From contig NZ_JAPNJW010000002.1 in assembly GCF_026626745.1 (NCBI RefSeq), forward strand, positions 3,186,151-3,250,150: DNA of 64,000 nt, in the 5' to 3' direction. The translations under genes and the position numbers were made by a program. A model generated the notes under the pieces. That model saw only the letters and a program-made list of their open reading frames with translations, made no database searches and was not told the origin of the DNA. Each line of letters begins with the position of its first letter. Positions within the stretch are counted from its first letter, which is position 1. This document shows positions 1 through 7,280 of the stretch, one piece after another. Source of the stretch: Nannocystis sp. RBIL2 (GTDB lineage: Bacteria; Myxococcota_A; Polyangia; Nannocystales; Nannocystaceae).

Positions 1-333
1 CGGACGCGGACGCTCTGCTACGGCTCCGCGGCGGATAGCATCGGCTATTACCCGGTACCGCTGCCCGACTCGGGGTTCGCGTGGCTGGGGCGCGAAGAGG
101 GAGGCGTCGTGTTTGCCCCGCCCCACCAGATCGGACCGGACGCCGACCCGAAGTTCTTCGTCGCCACGTGGCTCGCGGGGGTGGGCGTGACCGCGACGCA
201 TGCGCCGTCCGGGAGCGATTTGACCGCGACCAGTGCCCTCGCGGTCGACTTGCTCGGAGCCGTGGTGACCGGCTCGTCGGACAATCACCTGTTCCTGTTG
301 CGACTCCGGCCCGACCTGACCATCGCGCCATAG
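1..333 (+). CDS. C-terminal end of an unrecognised protein (5'-truncated by the window)
   Basis: The frame is open from base 1 and ends at TAG (331-333), giving 110 residues. An internal GTG at 109 could be taken as a start, but the codons upstream of it have the same G/C-rich third positions and no stop, so the gene most likely begins outside the window. The visible part has no signal peptide, membrane segment or motif that I recognise. It converges with the AsnC-type regulator, about 100 bp away. Function unknown. Confidence 0.6.
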   Translation, partial: RTRTLCYGSAADSIGYYPVPLPDSGFAWLGREEGGVVFAPPHQIGPDADPKFFVATWLAGVGVTATHAPSGSDLTATSALAVDLLGAVVTGSSDNHLFLLRLRPDLTIAP

Positions 334-433
334 CAATCGAGGTCCACCCGATCGCGCTCGGCCTGTTGCGTATGCGGGCAGGACTGACGGCCTCGACGCT
401 CCACGTCGATGTCACCTCACTGTCCGGACCCGC

Positions 434-892
434 TCATTCGACGGCCAGGCTCGAGCGCGAGAAGGAGAACACCAGAGACGTCTCGATCCGGCTCACCTCG
501 GGGCGGCTGGTGAACGAGCGGATCGTGAGGACGCGCAGGTGCTCGGTGTCGCGGCACGCGACGTGGACCAGGAAGTCGGTCGCGCCGCCGAGGCAATACA
601 CTGCGACAGTCTCGGGCAACGAGCGCAGGTGATCGCCGATGCTGTTGAACGCCTCGCCGACGTGGAGGCGGAGCTGGACCGCGATCAGAGCCTGCAGGTC
701 GAGGCCCAGCGAGCGCGGCGCGAGCTCGGTGCGGTAGCCCGTGATCACGCCCTCGGCCTCGAGCCGGCGCACCCGGGCGAGGCACGACGACGGCGCGAGG
801 CCGACGTTCGCGGCCAGCTCCTTGTTGGAGATCCGAGCATCCTTCTGCAGGAGGCCGAGCAGGGCGCGATCAATTCGGTCGAGGGTGGGCAT
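434..892 (-). CDS. Lrp/AsnC family transcriptional regulator
   Basis: 152 residues, the usual size of the family. Residues about 5-60 form the winged helix-turn-helix (LDRIDRALLGLLQKDARIS, then a recognition helix containing LAPSSCLARVRRLE). The rest is the RAM/AsnC ligand-binding domain (VYCLGGATDFLVHVACRD). Such proteins bind DNA as dimers or octamers and respond to amino acids. The ATG at 892 is chosen because MPTLDRIDR is the normal N-terminus; the longer open frame upstream overlaps the divergent hydrolase gene. It is transcribed away from that hydrolase across a 66-bp AT-rich gap with palindromes, so regulation of both genes is the natural inference. Confidence 0.93.
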   Translation of the reverse strand: MPTLDRIDRALLGLLQKDARISNKELAANVGLAPSSCLARVRRLEAEGVITGYRTELAPRSLGLDLQALIAVQLRLHVGEAFNSIGDHLRSLPETVAVYCLGGATDFLVHVACRDTEHLRVLTIRSFTSRPEVSRIETSLVFSFSRSSLAVE

Positions 893-910
893 CTCCGGCT
901 CCGTGTCGAA

Positions 911-948
911 TTCTATTCGGTAGAATATCCGGTAGTTCGAGAATATTC
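911..948. promoter_or_regulatory. AT-rich palindromic operator/promoter region between AsnC-type regulator and hydrolase
   Basis: The 66-bp divergent gap is markedly AT-rich for this genome. It holds an inverted repeat TTCTA-ttcgg-TAGAA (911-925) and a perfect palindrome GAATATTC (941-948), with a further TAGAATA copy at 921-927. Spaced AT-rich dyads of this kind suit Lrp/AsnC dimers wrapping DNA between divergent genes. That the neighbouring regulator binds here is inference. Confidence 0.55.
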
Positions 949-958
949 TTCGGCCTCG

Positions 959-2443
959 ATGCTTGTTTCCCGACTTTTTGCCGGTCTGCTCGCCCTGGCC
1001 TCGCCCCCGGCACCCCGGGCCGGGACGGTCTCGCTCGAGCCCGCGGCGGTGACCACGGCCGCCGGGGAGAAGGTCCAGTTCGAGCTCGGCACCCTGCACG
1101 TGCTCGAGAATCGCGCTGCGCCGAACAGCCGCGTGATCGACGTCGGGTTCGCGCGACTGCGGGCCGCGCGACCGACCCGCGCCGCCCCGATCGTGTTCTT
1201 GCCCGGCGGGCCGGGCAACAGCTACCTCGACGCGTTCACCGAGACCGGCGAGAACGCCCGCCGCCGGCTCGAGAACTTCCGCCGCTACAGCGCGGTCGCG
1301 GACGTCATCGTGCTCGATCAGCGCGGGTTCTCGCGCCGCGGCACCACCCTGCGCGTGCCCGATGCCGTGCCCGCGCCGCTCGATCGCCCGAGCTCGGTGG
1401 AGGCGGAGAGCGCGGCCTATCGCGCCTTCGCGGCCGCGGCGATCGCCGCCAACCCGGACCACGATCTGTCCGGCTACCACGTGCGCGAGTGCGTCGAAGA
1501 CGTCGCCGAGCTGCGCCGCGCCCTCGGCTACGCCAAGCTCAACCTGCTCGGCGGCAGCTTCGGCTCGCAGTGGAGCTTCGCGGTCCTGCGGCTGCACCCG
1601 GAGATCGTCGAGCGCGCCGTGCTGTACGGCGTCGAGCCGCTCGACGACGGCATCGACATGCCGTCGTACCTGTTCGCCGCGCTGCAACGGATCGCCTTCG
1701 ACGGCGACCGCGCGCCGAACCTGCAGCCGTACCTGCCGCCCGGCGGATTGATGGCCGCGGTCCGCGAGCTCCGCGACCGGTTCGCCCGCGCTCCGGTCAC
1801 CGTGAAGGTCCGCGTCCCCGAGACCGGCAAGACCGAATCGGTGGTGCTCGGCCTCGCCGACCTGCAAAATGCGCTGCTCCCCGACGACGCCGACGCGTGG
1901 CCGGCGTTCATCCTGTCGCTGTATCACGGCCACTACGAGGCGTGGGCGCGGGAGGAGCTGTCGCGCCGCCGCAGGTCGAAGTTCTCGTCGGTGATCCTGC
2001 CGCTGATCGATTCGGGGCTCGGCGTCAGCGCGACGCGATCACACCGCCTGCACAACGATCCGGCGACGCACTACCTCGGCACGTGGAGCTTCGAACCGTA
2101 CGAGAGCTCGCGCCCGGCCTGGCCGACCCCCGACTTCGGCGACGCGCTGCGCGCTCCGGCGCCGAGCGAGGTCCCGGTGCTGCTCGTCAACGGCGACTGG
2201 GACACCTCGACGCCGATCGAGAACATGCTGCAGATCGCGCCCTACTTCCCGCGCGGCCGCGTCATGATCGTGCACCGCGCCGTGCACGAACAGCTGACCC
2301 GGATGACCCGCCATCAACCCGAGGTCTTCGACGCGATCCTCGAGTTCTATCGCTCGGGCGCGACCGCCAAGCTGCCCGCCGAGATCTCGCTGCCGGCACC
2401 GACCTTCGTGACGCCGGCGTTCCCGCCGCCCGCGCGCCGCTGA
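959..2443 (+). CDS. secreted alpha/beta hydrolase, TAP/proline-iminopeptidase-like
   Basis: 494 residues. The N-terminus (MLVSRLFAGLLALASPPAPRAGT) looks like a signal peptide. The core has VFLPGGPGNS (oxyanion loop), LDQRGF, the nucleophile elbow GGSFGS near residue 200, then a C-terminal LLVNGDWDTSTP (acid Asp) and VHRAVHEQ (His). This order matches alpha/beta hydrolases with a TAP-like C-terminal domain, which remove N-terminal residues from peptides. The ATG at 959 is preferred to earlier in-frame starts because those would run through the divergent regulator gene. Substrate cannot be told from sequence; control by the AsnC-type neighbour is inferred. Confidence 0.88.
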   Translation: MLVSRLFAGLLALASPPAPRAGTVSLEPAAVTTAAGEKVQFELGTLHVLENRAAPNSRVIDVGFARLRAARPTRAAPIVFLPGGPGNSYLDAFTETGENARRRLENFRRYSAVADVIVLDQRGFSRRGTTLRVPDAVPAPLDRPSSVEAESAAYRAFAAAAIAANPDHDLSGYHVRECVEDVAELRRALGYAKLNLLGGSFGSQWSFAVLRLHPEIVERAVLYGVEPLDDGIDMPSYLFAALQRIAFDGDRAPNLQPYLPPGGLMAAVRELRDRFARAPVTVKVRVPETGKTESVVLGLADLQNALLPDDADAWPAFILSLYHGHYEAWAREELSRRRRSKFSSVILPLIDSGLGVSATRSHRLHNDPATHYLGTWSFEPYESSRPAWPTPDFGDALRAPAPSEVPVLLVNGDWDTSTPIENMLQIAPYFPRGRVMIVHRAVHEQLTRMTRHQPEVFDAILEFYRSGATAKLPAEISLPAPTFVTPAFPPPARR

Positions 2444-2497
2444 GAACCTCTGCAGGGTTCATCGTTCAATCCACGGGCACCTCGCGCGGATGACGGC

Positions 2498-2531
2498 CAT
2501 GTCCCTCACGACATGCCCTTTCAAGCATGTC
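2498..2531. repeat. overlapping CATGTC/GACATG hairpins (dispersed hairpin family)
   Basis: Three arms lie in a row: CATGTC (2498-2503), GACATGC (2510-2516) and GCATGTC (2525-2531). The middle arm can pair with either neighbour, so two mutually exclusive stems are possible. Further half-copies follow (CATGTCC near 2540, CATGTC at 2565). The cluster lies 55 bp after the hydrolase stop and about 190 bp before the next gene on the same strand. Confidence 0.6.
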
Positions 2532-2722
2532 GAAATGATCATGTCCTGAAGGCCATCATCATCGCATGTCTTGCCCCGCGGATCCTCTTGCCTGATCGTC
2601 CGGGGGTTCCGCTCGTGGCGAGCGCAGGCATGCGGCTCGGGAAACCCCGCGAGGGATGCGGTCGCGCGTGTAGCGATCGCGGCGCTTGTCGCGGCGCCTG
2701 CTGCCGGTTTAGAACCGCCGCC

Positions 2723-4969
2723 ATGTCGCCCCCCCGCCCCACGTCCGTCCCGGAAACCGCAACCTTCGACGACAACGACCAGCTGTGGGAGCTGGGCGAG
2801 CGCGACCCCGAGGCCCGGAAGATCGGAGCATGGATTTACTGGCGTCCGGACGGCAGCAAGGAGTGCGAGGAGACGTGGGGCGACGGTCGCACGCGTCTGA
2901 CCTACCGGCGCTTCCACCCTGACGGGAGCGTCGCGCAGAGCGGCGCGAAAGACCTGGTGCGCGACCTCTGGGTCGGCCGCCCGCGCTGGACCCGGATCGA
3001 GGGCGACAGCCCCGAGCACCGCCACTGGCCCGTCAGCGGCACCCCGGCCGCTCGCGCCTACGAGATGACGATCGACGACGACGGCTGGGTCGTCGACGAG
3101 CGCCTGTTCGACGCTGCCGGCGCCCGCATCACCCAGGGCGGCGCCCCGTTCCCGCCGATCCCCGAGGGCCTGCCCGACAACGCCTTCCTCACCAGCGGCG
3201 ATCGCCTGTGGGTGTCGCAGTCGCGCTCGCTCGACAACGCCCGCCGCCGTGGCGCTTACGCCGTCTGGGATCGCAACGGCGTCCTGCAGGAGCGCCAGCA
3301 ATACGACGACGCCGGCGCCGAGAAGCCGCTGCGCCGCGAGCAGTACAAGAGCGGCGCGCTGTGGAGCCTCCTCGAGCAGCGCGGCGCCGAGCGGGTGCAG
3401 AGCTTCTTCCGCCGGCAGAGCGGCGGCGAGCCGGTCCTGCGCTCGAGCACGATCTACCGCGACGGCGACCAGGACCGCGAGGAGACGCTCTACGACGAAC
3501 ACGGCGTCCGCCGCTACTCCGTGCGCATGGAGAAAGTGAGCGCCGGCCACGTCCGCCGCTACGACGACGGCCAGCTGGTGTTCGAGGCCATCTGGGACAG
3601 CGACGCGCCCGCGGTGCCGCCGCAGAAGGTCGCGTACTACGGCGAAGACGGCGGCCTCCTGGTGGACTACCGGTCGCTCGGGGACGGCAAGGGCGAGCTG
3701 CGCCTCCACCTCGGCGGCGCGCCCCAGGCCTTGCCGATCGACGACGAGGCCGACCGCAACAAGTACGGCAATTGGAGCCGACTTTTGCCCGGCTTCGCCC
3801 ACTACGAGGCCGACCGGACCCAGCGCGACTGGCAGGTGGTGACCGAGCGGTTCCTCGCCGCCCTCGACGAGCACCGCTTCGCCGAGTTGCTGGCGGCGCA
3901 GCCGATCCCCGACGCGCTCGCCCCGACTCTGAAACGCGTCAAGTGGGCCAAGATCCGCGCCGTGGGCGATGGTCCCGCGATCGACAAGTTGCTCGTCACC
4001 TTGCTGGGCGACGACGCCGCTGCGGCCCAGCGGGCGCACGAGCTGCTGTGGGGCCGGATCGAGCAGCAGGACTGCGTCTTCGCGGCCACCTACGCGGTCG
4101 CCGAGACCCTGGCGCGACTCCTGCCCCTCGTGACCGGAGAGGCGCCCCGCCGCCGCGTGCTCAAGAACCTCGCCGACATCGTCAGCTTGCCGGCCCTCGC
4201 GCACGAGGACGAGCGGCGCTTCGCCGACGTCGTCGCGGCCGCGCGGGCGGTGCTGCCCGAGCTCGCCGCCTTCGTGCGGACCGCGGACGACGCCGACGGT
4301 CGCGCGGTGATGCATCTGCTGGCCCTGCTCGGCGAGCCCGAGGCCTTGCGCGCGCGCCTCGACGACGCCGGAGCCTCGCTCGAGACCCGCGCCTTCGCGG
4401 CGTGCGCTCTCGCTGCCTGCCGCGACCTGGCGGAGGCGCAGCGGGCCGAGACGGTCCTGCACCTGCGTCGGGTCTTCGACGGCGAGCCGGACCCCGGCCT
4501 CAAGGTCATCCTCGGCCTGCTCGTCCGCCTGACCGGCAGCGAGGACGCCCCCCGCGACCCCGCAGTCGACGCCCTGCTCGTCCACTACATCCTGCACCCC
4601 GCGGAGCAGGACCGGCTGTTCGCCGCGTGGCGCCCCGTGATCGGCTTCCTCGGCGACGACATCCCTTCGATGTTGATGCGCGCGATTCCTCCCGAAGTGC
4701 GACTCGAGCACATCGACGCCATGCTCGATCGCCTGCCGACGCGCGGCTCCCTCGATCAGGCCACCGACCTCGACATCCTGTTCGCCACCCTGTTCCCCGC
4801 GGGCGCCGACCAGGAGCTCTCACCGCTGCACCGCAAGGCGCTGCGGATCGCCGCCGACCTCGTCGACGCGCACCCCGGCTTCGTCAATCACGGCGAGATC
4901 TTCCCCAAGCACGCGCTGCCGTGGGACAGCTTCCGCCTGCGCGAGCTGGCCCGCGCCGGCGCCGAGTAA
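2723..4969 (+). CDS. MORN/YwqK-like N-terminal repeats with HEAT-like helical C-terminus
   Basis: 748 residues, no signal peptide. Residues about 15-330 hold repeated short strands of the form W.Y..DG / Y..DG / YDEHG.RRY, resembling the MORN-2/YwqK-type repeats found in many large bacterial proteins. From about 400 onwards the protein is Ala/Leu-rich and helical with about 40-residue periodicity, like HEAT repeats. The ATG at 2723 is chosen because coding character begins there; the frame is open further upstream but runs through the hairpin cluster. Myxobacterial genomes carry many such proteins with unknown roles; protein-protein interaction is the most that can be inferred. Confidence 0.75.
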   Translation: MSPPRPTSVPETATFDDNDQLWELGERDPEARKIGAWIYWRPDGSKECEETWGDGRTRLTYRRFHPDGSVAQSGAKDLVRDLWVGRPRWTRIEGDSPEHRHWPVSGTPAARAYEMTIDDDGWVVDERLFDAAGARITQGGAPFPPIPEGLPDNAFLTSGDRLWVSQSRSLDNARRRGAYAVWDRNGVLQERQQYDDAGAEKPLRREQYKSGALWSLLEQRGAERVQSFFRRQSGGEPVLRSSTIYRDGDQDREETLYDEHGVRRYSVRMEKVSAGHVRRYDDGQLVFEAIWDSDAPAVPPQKVAYYGEDGGLLVDYRSLGDGKGELRLHLGGAPQALPIDDEADRNKYGNWSRLLPGFAHYEADRTQRDWQVVTERFLAALDEHRFAELLAAQPIPDALAPTLKRVKWAKIRAVGDGPAIDKLLVTLLGDDAAAAQRAHELLWGRIEQQDCVFAATYAVAETLARLLPLVTGEAPRRRVLKNLADIVSLPALAHEDERRFADVVAAARAVLPELAAFVRTADDADGRAVMHLLALLGEPEALRARLDDAGASLETRAFAACALAACRDLAEAQRAETVLHLRRVFDGEPDPGLKVILGLLVRLTGSEDAPRDPAVDALLVHYILHPAEQDRLFAAWRPVIGFLGDDIPSMLMRAIPPEVRLEHIDAMLDRLPTRGSLDQATDLDILFATLFPAGADQELSPLHRKALRIAADLVDAHPGFVNHGEIFPKHALPWDSFRLRELARAGAE

Positions 4970-5032
4970 CTCAGCCGCGTCGCGTCGCGGCGATCCGCGG
5001 CGCCATCGACCTCTCGGGCCTCATTGTCCACA

Positions 5033-5371
5033 CTAGGTGGGCGGGCCGGGATACACGCCCCACGGCACATAGGGGTTGCGCTCGTGGCCGCGGACCCGCT
5101 TCGCGGCCATCGTGATCAGGAGCTCCCCGCTCTCCATCGCCAGCACGCGCGCCCCGACCCACGACGCCACCGCCGACGGCGGGCCCACGGCTATCGGCGG
5201 TCGCGCCGGCCCGTCTTCGAAGCGGACCGCGACCAGATGGCCGGCGGCGTCGAGCGCGAGGGACACGTCGCGCATCGCCGGCGCCGGCGAGCGCACCTCG
5301 CTCGAGCGGATGCGCAGGGTGTCACCGGCGGGCTCGTACAACACCGAAGTCGCGGCGTGGGGAGGCTGCAT
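5033..5371 (-). CDS. small hypothetical protein
   Basis: 112 residues from the ATG at 5371; a TTG three codons earlier is possible. The sequence has a beta-rich middle (VSLALDAAGHLVAVRFEDG, then ARVLAMESGELLITMAAKR) reminiscent of small DUF2283-like proteins, but the match is not strong enough to name. No signal peptide or membrane segment. It converges with the MORN-like gene and lies 45 bp downstream of a small lipoprotein gene on the same strand. Third-position G/C bias supports coding. Confidence 0.6.
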   Translation of the reverse strand: MQPPHAATSVLYEPAGDTLRIRSSEVRSPAPAMRDVSLALDAAGHLVAVRFEDGPARPPIAVGPPSAVASWVGARVLAMESGELLITMAAKRVRGHERNPYVPWGVYPGPPT

Positions 5372-5416
5372 CGGGCCCAACCTATCACGCGAGGCGGCGA
5401 GAAAGCCATGCCTCCT

Positions 5417-5821
5417 CTACGAGTCGTGGTCGGTCCCCACGCACCCGCAGTCCCATCGACAGACCTCGTCCTTCACGGGCCTGCACTCGCCATTGATGTT
5501 CTCGACGAGGGAGTGGAGCACCCAGTACGCCTCGCAGGAGTCGGCCTTGTTGCCGCAGGCGAAGAAGTCGAGCAAGGCGGGGGCGCACTCGGGCGTCTCC
5601 CAGTGCGACAGCCGCATCTCCTGATCGAGAACGCAGGCGTTTACCGTCGGATAGCTCGGCCCGTATCCACACTCGATCAGCAGATCGCAGCGCCGCTGCA
5701 AGATCTCCTGCTCCGGCGCGCCCGTGGTGGAGCTCGAGTTCCCCGAGTCCGTCTCCTGTTCGACAGGACGATCGGTACAGGCGAGAAGGAAGACAGCGAC
5801 GAACACCAGGGCGCGGAACAT
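5417..5821 (-). CDS. small Cys-rich lipoprotein
   Basis: 134 residues from the ATG at 5821. MFRALVFVAVFLLAC is a signal peptide with lipobox LLAC, so the mature protein should be lipid-anchored at the Cys at residue 15. A short Asp/Ser/Thr linker (SGNSSSTTGAPE) follows, then a compact domain with about ten Cys (RRCDLLIECGYG, ECAPALLDFFACGNKADSCEAYW, CRWDCGCVG), probably disulphide-bonded outside the cytoplasm. A 17-bp tandem repeat lies just upstream. The domain type recurs in myxobacterial lipoproteins but has no function I can name. Confidence 0.82.
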   Translation of the reverse strand: MFRALVFVAVFLLACTDRPVEQETDSGNSSSTTGAPEQEILQRRCDLLIECGYGPSYPTVNACVLDQEMRLSHWETPECAPALLDFFACGNKADSCEAYWVLHSLVENINGECRPVKDEVCRWDCGCVGTDHDS

Positions 5822-5842
5822 CGGGGTTTCCTGACCAGGATA

Positions 5843-5900
5843 CCCGCGAGAAGGTAGCACCCGCGAGAAAGTAGCACCCGCGAGAAAGTAGCACCCGCGC
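5843..5900. repeat. 17-bp tandem repeat, 3.4 copies
   Basis: Units CCCGCGAGAAGGTAGCA (5843-5859), CCCGCGAGAAAGTAGCA (5860-5876) and an identical third (5877-5893), then a partial CCCGCGC. The array sits between the stop of the ketopantoate-reductase-like gene and the start of the lipoprotein downstream of it, so it forms that lipoprotein's leader or promoter region. A change in copy number would change promoter-to-start spacing. Confidence 0.9.
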
Positions 5901-5905
5901 GGCGC

Positions 5906-6760
5906 CTACGGGCGCACCGCGAGCAGGGCTCGGGTGTGGTCGGGGGCCACCGCGCTCATCATGTCGATCAGGGTGCGCGACTCGCCGGGACCGGCGGCGC
6001 CGGTGCGACGAATCGACGGGCTCCGGCTCATCGCCCACAGCAGCGCGGCGGTCGCTACGGTGGGCACGCGGCTGTAAGTGACCATCGCGGCGGGGACGAT
6101 GGCGTCGCCGAGTTGGCGCACCAGGCGGAACCCCTCGTCGGACGCGCGGGCGAGCGCCATCGCCTCGGACCAGGAGATGCCGGCGCGGCGCTCGTGGGCT
6201 CGCACGCTGGCGATCATGCCGGGCACGACGAAGGCCGCGTGGGTGCGCAGCCAGCCCTGCATGTCGGGCTCGACCACCGTCGGAATGCCTGCGGCGGTGA
6301 AGACCCGGGCCCAGGCGGGATCCGAGACGGGGGTGAGCAGCGGGCCGCGAGTGACGATGCGCGTCGTCAACACGCCGTCGTCGAGCCAGGCAAGGATCGC
6401 CGGGAAGCCGAAAGCGGCGCGCTCGGGGCCGACTGCGTCGCGCAAGCGGTCGAGCGGCTCGAACGTGTTGAACATGAACATAATGGTCCGCGCCGCGCTG
6501 GCGGCGAGCGCCGGCAGCACTGCGTCGACCTGGGACGCCAGCACGGTGACCAGCACGAGGTCCCACTCGGTCGCGGGATCGAGGGCGCCCTGGACGCGGA
6601 CTGCTGCGCGCTCTCCGTTTTTTTTGACGATCGCCTGCTCGCGCTCGAGATGGGCGAGGCGGGCACCGCGGGCGATGACGGTGACATCATGGCCTGCGCG
6701 TGCGAGCTGGAAGGCGAAGGTGCTGCCGATCCCTCCGGGACCGAGGATGGCGATCTTCAT
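5906..6760 (-). CDS. 2-dehydropantoate 2-reductase family oxidoreductase (ApbA/PanE-like)
   Basis: 284 residues. The N-terminus has the dinucleotide-binding fold of the family (MKIAILGPGGIGSTFAFQLARAG, GPGGIG near residues 7-12) followed by DLVLVTVLASQVDAVLPAL. The C-terminal half is helical as in PanE/ApbA enzymes. In pantothenate synthesis PanE reduces ketopantoate with NADPH, but many genomes carry several paralogues and no pan genes are adjacent, so the substrate is unsure. Codons for VKKNG contain eight consecutive A residues (T run at 6618-6625 on the plus strand), unusual in such GC-rich DNA. Confidence 0.85.
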   Translation of the reverse strand: MKIAILGPGGIGSTFAFQLARAGHDVTVIARGARLAHLEREQAIVKKNGERAAVRVQGALDPATEWDLVLVTVLASQVDAVLPALAASAARTIMFMFNTFEPLDRLRDAVGPERAAFGFPAILAWLDDGVLTTRIVTRGPLLTPVSDPAWARVFTAAGIPTVVEPDMQGWLRTHAAFVVPGMIASVRAHERRAGISWSEAMALARASDEGFRLVRQLGDAIVPAAMVTYSRVPTVATAALLWAMSRSPSIRRTGAAGPGESRTLIDMMSAVAPDHTRALLAVRP

Positions 6761-7280
6761 GGGCTGCGCATAGCACACGTGCACGGTCCACCTGACAGCG
6801 GGACTCTCGACAGAGCGCAGAGCGCCGAGATCGAGACCGCGCGGGACGTCGTCGCGCTCGCGGCGGGCGTGACGTACCGACCGACCTGGCACCTCCCGGC
6901 GGTCTCGCGGGTGTCGATCTTCCGTGAGCAGCACGGACGATGACGCGCACGAACACGCGCGGCGCCGCCGATACGGCGCGGCCTCTTCCCAGCGTGGAAA
7001 ACAGCTCGGCGCGGCGACCGAACCCTCGCAGATTTGCGAGCCCCAGTGGCACAAACGCGACTGGCACATGATGTGGGCTCGGGTACGGTACCCGCCATCC
7101 GCATGACAACCGAACGACACGCCGCAGGAGCAGGACAGGTCGTCCCGCCGCCGTCTTCTGGGGGCTCCTGAAGCGAAGGGGCTGCCTGCGGCCCCACGTC
7201 GCTCCCCGCTCGTCTCCGTCCCGCCGCGTGCGCGGGCGGAGCTCTCCTGCCCCGAACTCCTTAGCGAAAGACTCATTCCC
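6761..7280. other. 520-bp divergent intergenic region
   Basis: It lies between the start of the ketopantoate-reductase-like gene and the start of the S37-like lipoprotein. Short open frames here lack convincing codon bias or ribosome-binding sites. It must hold both promoters, but I cannot place them. No clear member of the CATGTCC hairpin family is present. Confidence 0.5.

Noticed and set aside
434-1933. A 499-residue open frame on the minus strand covering the AsnC-type regulator and beyond
   Set aside because: Only the last 152 residues match a protein family; the rest runs antisense to the hydrolase gene and is a by-product of GC-rich codon use.
2459-4711. A 750-residue minus-strand frame opposite the MORN/HEAT-like gene
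   Set aside because: Antisense shadow; the plus strand has repeats with periodic motifs and proper codon bias.
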